Source: an uncultured Helicobacter sp. (GTDB taxonomy: Bacteria; Campylobacterota; Campylobacteria; Campylobacterales; Helicobacteraceae). From it: a stretch of 64,000 bases of DNA. The DNA lies in NCBI GenBank assembly GCA_944325775.1, contig CALVBL010000007.1, positions 5,538-69,537 on the forward strand, in the 5' to 3' direction. The translations under genes were made by a program, and so were the position numbers. Of this stretch, positions 1 through 8,889 are shown one piece after another; within the stretch, counting starts at the first letter, position 1; every line of letters starts with the position of its first letter. Under the pieces are notes generated by a model, which had not been told where the DNA came from, did no database searches, and saw only the letters and a list, made by a program, of their open reading frames with translations.

Positions 1-955
1 TCAAAGCACTCACATCGCAGTTGCCATTGGCGCGCAGACTCACATTGCCCTTGCTATTGACATCGATATAGAAATCATATTCGGGATTGGCGTGCAAAAA
101 GAGATTGGCTAGCACGCTGATTCCACCCATACTATAGCTCAAAAATCCCAGCTTGTCTTGGAAATGGATAGAGCATTCTTGTTTCTTGTCCTGCAAAAGT
201 CTCACTTGAGCTTGTGAAGTGATAGAATCCATCGTCTGCGTGTATGGGTCACCACCTAAAATCTGCTTTTTGATACAAAAGAGTGCGTTATCAAACTCCA
301 CCGCGCCATTTTCGCGATTTAGGTAGTCTTTGGTGGATTCTATAAGGCGAAATTTATAGAATCTATGCTCATTATCAAACATAAAGCGGTTGAGCTCATT
401 GCTCGCACTGATCATTCCCATAGCGACTTTGCCAAACTCAAAGTTATAGCCCTCTTCTAGCCAAATATCCACAGAATTTGTCATCTCTACGAGATTGTGT
501 AGCCATGGCTGATGTGCAGGGATTTTGAGTGTGTAGTACTCTAGGAGATATTCCCAAGTGATCTTAGTCGCACACCGCGTAGAATCTAAAAAATACCACG
601 GATATTTATTCGCGCATTCTTGCCCACTGATGTGATGATCTAGAAGTATGAGATCTATCTCATAGCCTTGCTCGCGCAGATCTTGGACTTGTTTATCAAG
701 GCTGGCAGATTCTGTAAGGGTGAGATTGAGATCTGTAATAAGAATGAGATAAGAAAGGGGCTTGCGGAGCTGGAATTTTGTGCTAAGTTTTTGGGTGAGA
801 TCGGAAGTGATAGATTCTAAGATAGAATCTAGGCGCACGCTCACCTCTTTGCCATAGTTGGCGTTAAAAAACACGATGTCATCAAAAAATTCTTTAGCGA
901 TAAACTGACAAGTGTAGCCGTCCAAGTCAGTGTGAGAGAGATGAAAAACCTTCAT
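1..955 (-). CDS. DHH-family phosphoesterase (3' end cut by window edge)
   Basis: The frame is open from the ATG at 953-955 to the window edge, giving at least 318 residues. The N-terminus reads HLSHTDLDGY, the first metal-binding motif of the DHH superfamily. LLDHH at residues 104-108 is the DHH signature itself. The family comprises manganese-dependent phosphoesterases such as RecJ-type nucleases and oligoribonuclease/pAp phosphatases. The substrate of this member cannot be read from sequence. It lies immediately upstream of flhA (8 bp gap, same strand is shared, flhA coding ends at 964), a neighbourhood I recall from H. pylori (HP1042 next to flhA). The family assignment is firm and the specific activity is open. 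Confidence 0.8.
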   Translation of the reverse strand, partial: MKVFHLSHTDLDGYTCQFIAKEFFDDIVFFNANYGKEVSVRLDSILESITSDLTQKLSTKFQLRKPLSYLILITDLNLTLTESASLDKQVQDLREQGYEIDLILLDHHISGQECANKYPWYFLDSTRCATKITWEYLLEYYTLKIPAHQPWLHNLVEMTNSVDIWLEEGYNFEFGKVAMGMISASNELNRFMFDNEHRFYKFRLIESTKDYLNRENGAVEFDNALFCIKKQILGGDPYTQTMDSITSQAQVRLLQDKKQECSIHFQDKLGFLSYSMGGISVLANLFLHANPEYDFYIDVNSKGNVSLRANGNCDVSAL

Positions 956-963
956 AAAACTCC

Positions 964-3192
964 TTATAGTGCTATATCCACTTCAGAGAGCAGCTCGTAT
1001 CTGATGTGTGTGTCGATCTCGGCATTGCTTAGCACCACGACATTGCTAAGGGTTTTGTGCTTGTGGCGATACTGCTCTGTGAGGTTTGCGATACCCTTGC
1101 GCAATCGATAATCCACTAGTAACACCACCGGCACGATACCGCGCTCACTTAGGATATGGGCTTGGGTGGCTATGGCATCGCTTAGGGCTTCACTCTCATC
1201 GGTATTAAGTAGCAGGGCGCGTTCTTTGAGTTTGCCAAAGAGAAACTGCTCTACGCGCGCAGAGAGGATCATTGCTTTGAGGATATTGTCATCGGATTTG
1301 TAGAGATCAGTGATCGTCCTAGAGAGGCGCGCACGCACTTGCTCTACGAGTGAATCTATATCGTTTTGCAGCACCGGATACACATCTACGAGGCTTTCTA
1401 GGATCGTGATCATATCGCGGATTGGGATTCCCTCGTGTAGTAGGCTTTGGAGCACTTTTTTGATTGTGCTAAGTGAGATGTTTTGGGCTTCGGATACGAT
1501 GGTGGGATATCTATTGGCAAGCTTATTCATTAGGGTTTTGACTTCATCGATGGTGATAAATTCTTCGGCGTATTCTTTGATAAGCTCGGTTAAGTGCGTG
1601 GTGATGACATTGGCGGGATCGATGATTGTGTAGCCTTGGATCGCTGCATCGTCCTTTTGAGATATGTCAATCCACAGCGCGTCCATACCAAACACCGGCT
1701 CTTTGGTCGGGATACCCTCGATACTTTCTTTATCCACTACCATGCCTGTATCCATCGCAAGCATTTTATCTGGCATCACACTACCACTGCCTATCACCAC
1801 GCTTTTTAAGATGATGTTATAGGCGTTTGGATCTAGGTTGAGATTGTCTTTTATCCGTACTTGTGGGATCAAAAATCCATAATCACTCGCGACTTTTTTA
1901 CGCATAGATCGTATGCGCTCTAGCAAATCCCCATTTTGGCGCACATCCACGAGTTTGATGAGGCTATATCCTAAGTGAATCTCTAGCACCTCCACTTTGA
2001 GGGCTTCATTGAGCATAGCCTCTTCTTGCTCGCGGATCTCTTCTTCACTTTTTTGTTCTTTTTGTTTTTTGTGTCGTTCTATATCCTCTGGTGTGGCAGT
2101 GGTAGTGGGCTTGGTAGGGGATTGGGTCTTGATATTGAGGTATTTGTCAAGCCAAGATTCTATAATGTGAAAAAAGCTCTTAGAATCTTCCCTACTGCCA
2201 AGCCACGCGATGAGAAAAAAGAACACACCTACAAACCCAAGTGAGATCGGCAGTCCGGGTACAAGCGCAAACATACAGAGAATAAAGCCCACGATAAGCA
2301 GAATCTTAGAATTGCCAACAATCTGGGTAACAATGTCGCTAGCAAAGCTTGTATCGCTACTTTTTGCTGCGCGCGTGGTGATGATACCTGTAGCGGTAGC
2401 GATGATGAGCGCGGGGATCTGACCCACCAAGCCATCGCCAATAGTGAGGATTGTAAATGTCTGCGCACTCTGGGCGATACTGAGATTATACTCAAACACA
2501 CCGATGAGGAAGCCACCGATGATATTCACAAGCGTGATGATGATAGCAGCGATCGCATCGCCTTTGACGAATTTGCTCGCTCCATCCATCGTGCCGTAAA
2601 AATCCGCTTCTTGCTGGAGCGATTCACGTCTTGCACGTGCCTCTTCTTGATTGATAAGCCCGGCGTTGAGATCTGCATCGATCGCCATTTGCTTACCGGG
2701 CATCGCATCAAGTGTGAATCTCGCTCGCACCTCGGTTACACGCGTCGCACCATTGGTGATCACGATGAGATTGACGATTACAAGGATACTAAAGACAATA
2801 ATTCCAATGACATAATTACCCTCCGCGACAAAACGTCCAAAGGCATTGATGATACTGCTGACATTATCCGCGCCATTATAGCCCTCTGCGAGGATCATAC
2901 GCGTGGTGGCGACATTGAGCGCGAGGCGATAGAGTGTCACGATGAGCAGGATCGTGGGGAATGCCGAAAACTCGGTTGGCTTGTCGATGTAGAGTGCCAT
3001 TAGAATAATAAGCACAGAGAGCGCGAGGGAAATACTAAGCAAAAAGTCCAGCACATGGCTGGGTAATGGCACGATGATAATTGCCATAATGATAATGATA
3101 AAAAGCACGATACTAAGGTCTTTTGAACCCATAAGTGTCCGCGCAAAAGGCATAATTTTTTGTGATAAAACTTTTTGGATTGTGTTTGCCAA
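964..3192 (-). CDS. flhA: Flagellar type III export apparatus protein FlhA
   Basis: 742 residues, the usual FlhA length. The N-terminal third holds about eight hydrophobic segments, including one ending IIIVPLPSHVLDFLL. It carries the FHIPEP-family signature RVTEVRARFTLDAMPGKQ near residues 150-168. A charged, Glu/Lys-rich linker near residues 345-385 leads into the cytoplasmic domain that docks export substrates and chaperones. FlhA is the major inner-membrane component of the flagellar export gate. The start is TTG at 3190-3192 (MANTIQ), preceded by an AAGGG/GCGAG purine stretch. H. pylori FlhA, as I recall it, also begins MAN. No frameshift or missing region is seen. Confidence 0.96.
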   Translation of the reverse strand: MANTIQKVLSQKIMPFARTLMGSKDLSIVLFIIIIMAIIIVPLPSHVLDFLLSISLALSVLIILMALYIDKPTEFSAFPTILLIVTLYRLALNVATTRMILAEGYNGADNVSSIINAFGRFVAEGNYVIGIIVFSILVIVNLIVITNGATRVTEVRARFTLDAMPGKQMAIDADLNAGLINQEEARARRESLQQEADFYGTMDGASKFVKGDAIAAIIITLVNIIGGFLIGVFEYNLSIAQSAQTFTILTIGDGLVGQIPALIIATATGIITTRAAKSSDTSFASDIVTQIVGNSKILLIVGFILCMFALVPGLPISLGFVGVFFFLIAWLGSREDSKSFFHIIESWLDKYLNIKTQSPTKPTTTATPEDIERHKKQKEQKSEEEIREQEEAMLNEALKVEVLEIHLGYSLIKLVDVRQNGDLLERIRSMRKKVASDYGFLIPQVRIKDNLNLDPNAYNIILKSVVIGSGSVMPDKMLAMDTGMVVDKESIEGIPTKEPVFGMDALWIDISQKDDAAIQGYTIIDPANVITTHLTELIKEYAEEFITIDEVKTLMNKLANRYPTIVSEAQNISLSTIKKVLQSLLHEGIPIRDMITILESLVDVYPVLQNDIDSLVEQVRARLSRTITDLYKSDDNILKAMILSARVEQFLFGKLKERALLLNTDESEALSDAIATQAHILSERGIVPVVLLVDYRLRKGIANLTEQYRHKHKTLSNVVVLSNAEIDTHIRYELLSEVDIAL

Positions 3193-3265
3193 ACTCGCCC
3201 TTTTATACGATGATTCTGATTTGTGTTATGTTTAGGGATTTTAACAAGATTTATGTAAAACTTTG

Positions 3266-4057
3266 CTAAGTGAGCGCAAAAGTCTCTCGTTCTTTGTCTT
3301 TAAACGCGCAGATGTGAGTGTAGCCAAGGCTTAGAGCAAGATCCCTGCAGATTTCATAGCCTGCGCCTACTTGCTCTATGCTGTGTGCGTCCGAAGAAAA
3401 GGTGATGGGGATCTCTAGCTTTTTAGCGATTTGGAGAATCTCGCGCGATGGGTATTGCTCCGCACAGGGTTTGCGTAGCCCAGCACTATTTATCTCTAGC
3501 ACGCAAGCATTGTCTTTGATAGATTCTAGAGTGGTGCGGAGCTTGGGGAGCAGGGCAGAGGGTGGGGGGTTATCAAAGACTTTGAGCAGATCAAAATGCC
3601 CGATGATCTGAAACAATCCGCTCTGTGCCATCGCCGCGATAGAATCCAAATACTCACTCCAGCATTGTGTCATATCCGCGTGTTTGTAACGCCCGATAAA
3701 CTCGGGATTATCAAAGCCCCATTCGTTGAGAAAATGCACCGAACCTATGAGATAATCCACTTTTGCCTCAAGTACGGCAGATTCTATAAATTCTTCTTTG
3801 CCCTTGATGAAATCCACCTCCAAGCCTATGCGCACATCGATCTGCTCATCGTATCGCTCGCGCAGAGATTTTATCGTGCTCATATACTCGGGCAGCTCGC
3901 TTAGTGCCATACGATATTCTGGATCAAACGCCATAGGTGCGTGGCAGGAAAAGCCATAGATATTTATGCCAAGTTCGATGGCTTTTTGGAGATATTGCTC
4001 TGGTGTGCCGCTGGCGTGGTGGCATAGCGGCGTGTGGTTGTGCAAATCAACGCGCAT
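3266..4057 (-). CDS. hisJ: HisJ-type histidinol-phosphatase (PHP family)
   Basis: 263 residues that open with DLHNHTPLCHHASG, the HxH metal motif of PHP-domain phosphoesterases. GLEVDFI, IGSVHFL, IGHFDLLKVF and SSDAHS follow in the order expected for HisJ-type histidinol-phosphatases. These hydrolyse L-histidinol phosphate in histidine synthesis. Its start overlaps the menG stop by one base (TAATG), suggesting translational coupling. No other his genes are in the window, so the pathway role is inferred from the family. A related PHP phosphatase with another small substrate is the alternative. Confidence 0.8.
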   Translation of the reverse strand: MRVDLHNHTPLCHHASGTPEQYLQKAIELGINIYGFSCHAPMAFDPEYRMALSELPEYMSTIKSLRERYDEQIDVRIGLEVDFIKGKEEFIESAVLEAKVDYLIGSVHFLNEWGFDNPEFIGRYKHADMTQCWSEYLDSIAAMAQSGLFQIIGHFDLLKVFDNPPPSALLPKLRTTLESIKDNACVLEINSAGLRKPCAEQYPSREILQIAKKLEIPITFSSDAHSIEQVGAGYEICRDLALSLGYTHICAFKDKERETFALT

Positions 4058-4782
4058 TAGGACTTTACCCCCATATATAGTGTGGCGACATTCGCACTAT
4101 AGCCCTTGAGGAGCGTAGTGCGCATACCTCGCTCTTTCATAAGCCCCTCCAGCTCACTCGCACTCACAAAATCCCGCATAGACTGGGGCAAATAGCGATA
4201 GGCTTTGAGATTTGAAGAGATGATCCCGCCCACAAATGGCAGAATCTTGCTTGTATAAAAGCCCATTAGTTTTTGTAATAATGTGGCATTTTGGGGCTTG
4301 AAAAACTCCAAAATCACGACGATCCCGCCGGGCTTTAGCACGCGCACAAACTCATCAAGTGCCTGCTTGTATTCTAGGACATTTCGCAAACCAAAAGATA
4401 TAGAGAGTATATCGATGCTTTGATCCTCAAATGGCAGGGCTTTTGCTTCGCCTTTTATCAGTTCAATAGTAGAAGTGCTAAGATTGTGTAGTTTTTCGTG
4501 TGCGACCTTGAGCATTTCTTGAGAAGGATCGTAGCCATAGATATGTTTGATATGCGTATCTTTAGGCGCATTGTGAATCCATGAGGTGATCATATCTCCA
4601 CTTCCACACGCTATATCAGCTATCACGATATCTTCGCATTTTTTGAGCTCTAAAAACGCGAGGCGACATGCCTCCTTTCGCCACGCTCTATCGATCCCTA
4701 GGCTCATAGCGCGATTTGCCACATCATAGGTGGATGCGATCGAGTCAAACATACTAATAATTTGAGTTTGTTTATCTTGCAT
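4057..4782 (-). CDS. ubiE: Demethylmenaquinone methyltransferase (MenG/UbiE)
   Basis: 241 residues. The start region MFDSIASTYDVANRAMSLG is the classic UbiE/MenG N-terminal signature. IADIACGSGDM is SAM-binding motif I, and YGYDPSQEML and VRVLKPGG follow. The enzyme C-methylates demethylmenaquinone in the last step of menaquinone synthesis, on the cytoplasmic face of the membrane. Helicobacter has no ubiquinone, so only the menaquinone activity should matter. GGAG lies about 6 bp before the ATG, at the very end of argH, whose stop is 3 bp upstream. A UbiA-type prenyltransferase for the same quinone is encoded at 16.0 kb. Confidence 0.93.
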   Translation of the reverse strand: MQDKQTQIISMFDSIASTYDVANRAMSLGIDRAWRKEACRLAFLELKKCEDIVIADIACGSGDMITSWIHNAPKDTHIKHIYGYDPSQEMLKVAHEKLHNLSTSTIELIKGEAKALPFEDQSIDILSISFGLRNVLEYKQALDEFVRVLKPGGIVVILEFFKPQNATLLQKLMGFYTSKILPFVGGIISSNLKAYRYLPQSMRDFVSASELEGLMKERGMRTTLLKGYSANVATLYMGVKS

Positions 4783-4785
4783 ACT

Positions 4786-6183
4786 TCACTCCATACTCGC
4801 GCTTACACGCACCACAAATGTTTGTAGATTCTCAATCTGCTCTAATGTGCGCGCACTGGCTGTCCCGCCTAGAGAGTTGCGTGCCTGCATACTAGATTCT
4901 ATATCTAGCACCGCGTTTGCACCCTCTTTGATACGCGGATCTATGCCTTGGAGCTCCTCTTGAGTTAGCGCGCTGATATCCACACCCTTTTTTTCCGCGT
5001 ATGCTACGACTTTGCCCGTGATATGGTGAGAATCTCTAAATGGCACCCCGCATTCACGCACTAAAAAATCCGCCAAATCTGTAGCGCTTAAGTGTCCTTT
5101 TTGTGCCATCTTGCGCATATTTTTGGCATTAAATGTTGCCGTAGCGAGGCACTCACGCAAGATCTCTAGTGAGATTTGAGCGGTATGCACGCTATCAAAC
5201 ACCCCTTCTTTGTCCTCTTGTGTGTCTTTATTATACGCGAGCGGAAGGGATTTCATCACGCTTAGTAGAGCGATGAGATTACCAAAGCTCCTGCCACTTT
5301 TCCCGCGCAAGAGTTCGGGCACATCGGGATTTTTCTTTTGCGGCATAATCGAGCTACCTGTGCTATAGCTATCTGATAGGGTGATAAACCCAAACTCCGC
5401 GCTGCTCCAGAGCACGAGCTCCTCACTTATGCGCGAGATGTGCATCATTAGCATTGCAATATCATAGAGCAAATCCAGCGCAAAATCCCTATCGCTCACA
5501 GAATCCATCGCATTGAGTGTAGGTGCGCTAAACCCTAGCTCACGCGCCACAAACTCCCGATCGTTGCCATAAGGTGTGCCAGCTAATGCGCCAGAGCCAA
5601 GTGGAGAGAGGTTATTGCGCATAAAGCTATCTTGGAATCTCTGCACATCACGTTGCAGGGAGCAGCACCACGCTACGATATGGAAGCCCAGATTCACAGG
5701 TTGGGCGTGCTGGAGGTGCGTCATACCGGGCATAATCGTGTGTGTGTGCTCACGCGCAATATGAAGCAAGGTCTGCATAAGCTCTAAGATAGCGCGCGTG
5801 ATGGATTTGTTTGCCCTAAGGCAAAAAAGCCGAAAATCCAACGCGACTTGATCATTCCTACTGCGCGCAGTATGGAGCTTTTTGCCACTCTCGCCGATAA
5901 GTTGGGTGAGTTTGGATTCTATAGCCATATGGATATCTTCATCGCTGTTTTTAAACTCAAATTCGCCCGATTCAATCATCTTAGCGATTTGCTCTAAGCC
6001 AGCTAGGATAGAATCTAGCTCTTTATCATCTAAAATCCCGATTTTTGCAAGCATCTTCGCGTGGGCTTTAGAGCCTTGTATATCCTCGTGCCACAGCTGC
6101 CAATCAAATCCGATAGAGGCGTTAAAATCCTCTAAAAGCTTGCTAGATTCACTCTCAAATCTTCCATCCCAAAGTTTTGCCAT
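4786..6183 (-). CDS. argH: Argininosuccinate lyase
   Basis: 465 residues from ATG 6181-6183, chosen because AGGAG lies 6 bases upstream. An overlapping GTG one codon earlier is less likely. The fumarase/aspartase-superfamily signature GSSIMPQKKNP is present, as are TARSRNDQVALD and PGMTHLQHAQP. The enzyme splits argininosuccinate into arginine and fumarate, the last step of arginine synthesis. It is first in a tight run argH-menG-hisJ. The genes do not share a pathway, so the operon looks like housekeeping convenience. Full family length with no defects seen. Confidence 0.96.
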   Translation of the reverse strand: MAKLWDGRFESESSKLLEDFNASIGFDWQLWHEDIQGSKAHAKMLAKIGILDDKELDSILAGLEQIAKMIESGEFEFKNSDEDIHMAIESKLTQLIGESGKKLHTARSRNDQVALDFRLFCLRANKSITRAILELMQTLLHIAREHTHTIMPGMTHLQHAQPVNLGFHIVAWCCSLQRDVQRFQDSFMRNNLSPLGSGALAGTPYGNDREFVARELGFSAPTLNAMDSVSDRDFALDLLYDIAMLMMHISRISEELVLWSSAEFGFITLSDSYSTGSSIMPQKKNPDVPELLRGKSGRSFGNLIALLSVMKSLPLAYNKDTQEDKEGVFDSVHTAQISLEILRECLATATFNAKNMRKMAQKGHLSATDLADFLVRECGVPFRDSHHITGKVVAYAEKKGVDISALTQEELQGIDPRIKEGANAVLDIESSMQARNSLGGTASARTLEQIENLQTFVVRVSASME

Positions 6184-6192
6184 CACATGCTC

Positions 6193-6639
6193 CTAAAATG
6201 GCTTAAGCACCACGAAAATCACAATCGCGATAAGGCAGATTGTGGGAAATTCGTTGAAGATTCTAAAAAACTTACCACTTTTTTGACAGCGCCCATCGCC
6301 CAAAGTCTTGATAAAATGCCCGCACAAAAAATGATAGACAATAAGCATTGCCACCACCAAGAGCTTAGCATGAAACCAGCCACCATGAGTGAAAATCTCG
6401 GTATTTGCGAGGATCAGCGCACTACCACTAAGGATCGTGAGCACAAAAGCTGGCGTGCCGATGTAGGCATACAACCGCCGCTCTTGGAGCTTGACAATCG
6501 CGATAAAATCAGTATTTTCCCTGTGCTCGACGTGATAGACAAAGAGCCTAGGGAGATAAAAAAACATCGCCATCCACGAGATGAGCGCGACAAGATGCAG
6601 GGCTTTGAATCCCAAGTAATGCGCAGCAAAAAATTCCAT
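6193..6639 (-). CDS. hemJ: Protoporphyrinogen IX oxidase HemJ
   Basis: 148 residues with about four membrane helices. The start MEFFAAHYLGFKALHLVALI and the following SWMAMFFYLPRLFVYH contain the conserved His and Arg-rich signature of HemJ (formerly UPF0093). HemJ oxidises protoporphyrinogen IX to protoporphyrin IX in haem synthesis and is the form used by most Campylobacterota. The ATG is preceded by AAGGAG at 5-base spacing. The gene ends 10 bp before argH begins, so they may be cotranscribed. Confidence 0.9.
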   Translation of the reverse strand: MEFFAAHYLGFKALHLVALISWMAMFFYLPRLFVYHVEHRENTDFIAIVKLQERRLYAYIGTPAFVLTILSGSALILANTEIFTHGGWFHAKLLVVAMLIVYHFLCGHFIKTLGDGRCQKSGKFFRIFNEFPTICLIAIVIFVVLKPF

Positions 6640-6663
6640 ATGAACTCCTTACAAAAAGATGTA

Positions 6664-7605
6664 TTATAACTTATTTTTGAATCTCTCAAGTGCTTTTAGT
6701 GTGCCATAGCACAAAATCTCCACCCCAGATTCTGTAAAATTTTTCTTAGCAAGTGTGATGTTGAGGGTTTGAGCGAGGTATTGCGCTTTTGAGAATTGCG
6801 TGTAGGGGAGGGATAGCCAGAGGTCGTGCTGCTCTATGAATGGGGTAATGGCGTGCGTGGCTTTGGCATTGGCTATAGCGTCGTGTGTGGCAGCGGTATA
6901 GGCGCGCACCAATCCCCCAACCCCAAGCAATGTGCCCCCAAAATACCGCACGATTACACAAGCCACATTGATGAGTTTTTCGCCTCTTAGGACATTGAGG
7001 CATGGCACGCCCGAACTACCCTTTGGCTCGCCATCATCGCTGGAGGATTCTATTATTTGGTTGCTAGTTTGCGTTATGCTGGGTGCTGTGGTGTTTGTGG
7101 ATTCTGAAATTGCTTTAGAATCTATGGGATTAGATTCTGTATTTGAATCCAAAAGCAAATCTGCTTTAGATTCTAAATCTGTATCAAATTCTGCATTTGG
7201 GCTTGCCTCTTGGCATTCTAAGATTTTAGATGAAAAATCTGGGTTGTGCAGATTGGAGGCAAAGGAGTTGCCTAGTCGGTAATGACTACCATCGACAATT
7301 GTGCGCGAGTGATGGGAGTAAATCCCGGAGGGCAAACTCCCTGATTTTTCGCCAAAAGCCAAATCTCCTTCACAAGAATAATGTGTAGAATCTAAAAAAC
7401 GCATCGCACTCACGAAATGCACCGCCTTTGGGTGTATCTTCTTTAGCTCCTCTATATGTCTATGTAACGCCGTCTTTGGCGTGGGGCAGTGCTCGCTAAG
7501 CTCAAGCACAAACAAATAGGCAAGGAATTTAGAGCCTTTAGATTCAAACACGCCTTCTATACATTGCCCGGGTGTCAGCGTGAAAAGTTGCTTTTTTGTG
7601 TTCAT
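6664..7605 (-). CDS. YigZ/IMPACT-family protein with a large low-complexity insert
   Basis: 313 residues, although the family is usually about 200. Residues 1-72 match the YigZ N-terminus (SKGSKFLAYL, HPKAVHFVSAMRF). The conserved core resumes at SDDGEPKGSSGVP (189-201), followed by VRYFGGTLLGVGGLVRAY (219-236). Between them lies an insert of about 115 residues (73-187) rich in Asp, Glu, Ser, Asn and Lys. Much of it is encoded by repeated GATTCT/GAATCT words at roughly 7090-7230. YigZ proteins have been linked to translation and stress control, but their biochemical role is unclear. The insert keeps frame, so the gene is probably functional, with the extra segment looped out. Confidence 0.85.
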   Translation of the reverse strand: MNTKKQLFTLTPGQCIEGVFESKGSKFLAYLFVLELSEHCPTPKTALHRHIEELKKIHPKAVHFVSAMRFLDSTHYSCEGDLAFGEKSGSLPSGIYSHHSRTIVDGSHYRLGNSFASNLHNPDFSSKILECQEASPNAEFDTDLESKADLLLDSNTESNPIDSKAISESTNTTAPSITQTSNQIIESSSDDGEPKGSSGVPCLNVLRGEKLINVACVIVRYFGGTLLGVGGLVRAYTAATHDAIANAKATHAITPFIEQHDLWLSLPYTQFSKAQYLAQTLNITLAKKNFTESGVEILCYGTLKALERFKNKL

Positions 7606-7614
7606 CGTATCGCC

Positions 7615-8097
7615 TCATTGTGTGAGAAAATAGGCTTTAAATCTATCAGCAAGAATGATCATATTTTGTGGGACATTGCTCTCATACAGATCGGGATTTG
7701 TGATCTGTCCATAGGTGCTTAGGCGCTCTTTGTATTCCTTGAGCGTGATGATCTCATACTCACCCTCAAGCCCGCGCAAGAGCTCAAACTCATATTCCAT
7801 CACCTCTTGGGATTCACAAAATTTACGCGTGAAAGTGCGCCTCTTGATCGTGAGAATCTTATTTTTTATCTCGATGCTTGCTGTGTAGTTGTTGCACCCG
7901 GCGTTGCCATAGATTCGGTTTTGATCGGTATCAAAGATCATCGTGGTGTCCTCTGGGGCAAAAAGCACTCTAGTATCAATACTTAGACGATTTACCTTCC
8001 ATTCTTTAGCAGAGAGTGTGCTGGGCTTAGCGCTTGGCGAACACGCACACAGCATAAACACGCCAACAATCACATATGCAAGATACCACATTTTCAT
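7615..8097 (-). CDS. META-domain lipoprotein
   Basis: 160 residues. A signal peptide ends in a lipobox-like FMLCAC, predicting lipidation at the second Cys. The body contains GNAGCNNYTASIEI and FCESQEVMEYE, the paired Cys-containing motifs of the META domain (HslJ-like, DUF306). META proteins are small envelope proteins tied to stress tolerance, with no known enzymatic activity. The start is 2 bp from the murI stop on the same strand, so the two genes are likely cotranscribed. Confidence 0.72.
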   Translation of the reverse strand: MKMWYLAYVIVGVFMLCACSPSAKPSTLSAKEWKVNRLSIDTRVLFAPEDTTMIFDTDQNRIYGNAGCNNYTASIEIKNKILTIKRRTFTRKFCESQEVMEYEFELLRGLEGEYEIITLKEYKERLSTYGQITNPDLYESNVPQNMIILADRFKAYFLTQ

Positions 8098-8099
8098 TG

Positions 8100-8864
8100 C
8101 TAGCTCTTATAGAGCATATAGAGATCACCAAGCCACAATTTTGCGGTGAGTTTGAGGGCATTGACATCATCACTTGCAAAAAACTCCAAGGAGCGCAAAG
8201 GTCGGTGTGTGGGGAGATGATAGGTGTTTTGGATATACTCCACGATCGCCTCACCGCTGTGTATTAGGATCGTATCTTTGCCAAAATACGCACTAAGGGC
8301 GGGAGCGATAAGCGGGAAATGCGTGCAGCCTAGGATCAGTGCGTTTGGGGAGCTATAGCCACTAAAATAATACTCTAGCAGGGATTGCATAGGTTTGCCA
8401 TCATAGATTCCCTCTTCGACAAATGGCACAAAAAGCCCTGTAGCTAAACTTTTGACATTATAAAATCCGATTTCTTGGAGTTTGGTGGCATAGAGATTAG
8501 AGGCGATCGTGGCTTTTGTAGCGATGACAAGGATCGAGGCATCTTTAGAATCTAGCTTGTTTTGGGTGGCGAGCACACCGGGTGTGATCACACCTACCAC
8601 AGGGAATGGTGCCTGCGCACTTAGTGAATCTAGCGCATACGCACTAGCTGTATTACATGCCACGACGAGCATATCCACACGATGAGAGGTAAAAAACTCC
8701 AGCGCTTGGAGGGAAAATCGGATAATCGTCTGCTTGTCTTTGCTCCCATAGGGCACGCGCGCGGTATCGCCGTAATACACGATAGATTCAAACAACCCCG
8801 CTTCTAAGAGGCTTTTTAATACACTAAGTCCGCCTACGCCGCTATCAAATACACCGACTTTCAT
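8100..8864 (-). CDS. murI: Glutamate racemase
   Basis: 254 residues, full family length. It starts KVGVFDSGVGGLSVL and contains VVACNTASA and LGCTHFPL, the motifs carrying the two catalytic cysteines, plus YYGDTARVPYG. The enzyme makes D-glutamate for peptidoglycan from L-glutamate. The murI-rho order matches the H. pylori arrangement as I recall it. The spacer from the rho stop is about 25 bp, so it may be cotranscribed with rho. Confidence 0.96.
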   Translation of the reverse strand: MKVGVFDSGVGGLSVLKSLLEAGLFESIVYYGDTARVPYGSKDKQTIIRFSLQALEFFTSHRVDMLVVACNTASAYALDSLSAQAPFPVVGVITPGVLATQNKLDSKDASILVIATKATIASNLYATKLQEIGFYNVKSLATGLFVPFVEEGIYDGKPMQSLLEYYFSGYSSPNALILGCTHFPLIAPALSAYFGKDTILIHSGEAIVEYIQNTYHLPTHRPLRSLEFFASDDVNALKLTAKLWLGDLYMLYKS

Positions 8865-8889
8865 ATCTCGCTGCTTTTTGTTAGAGTCG

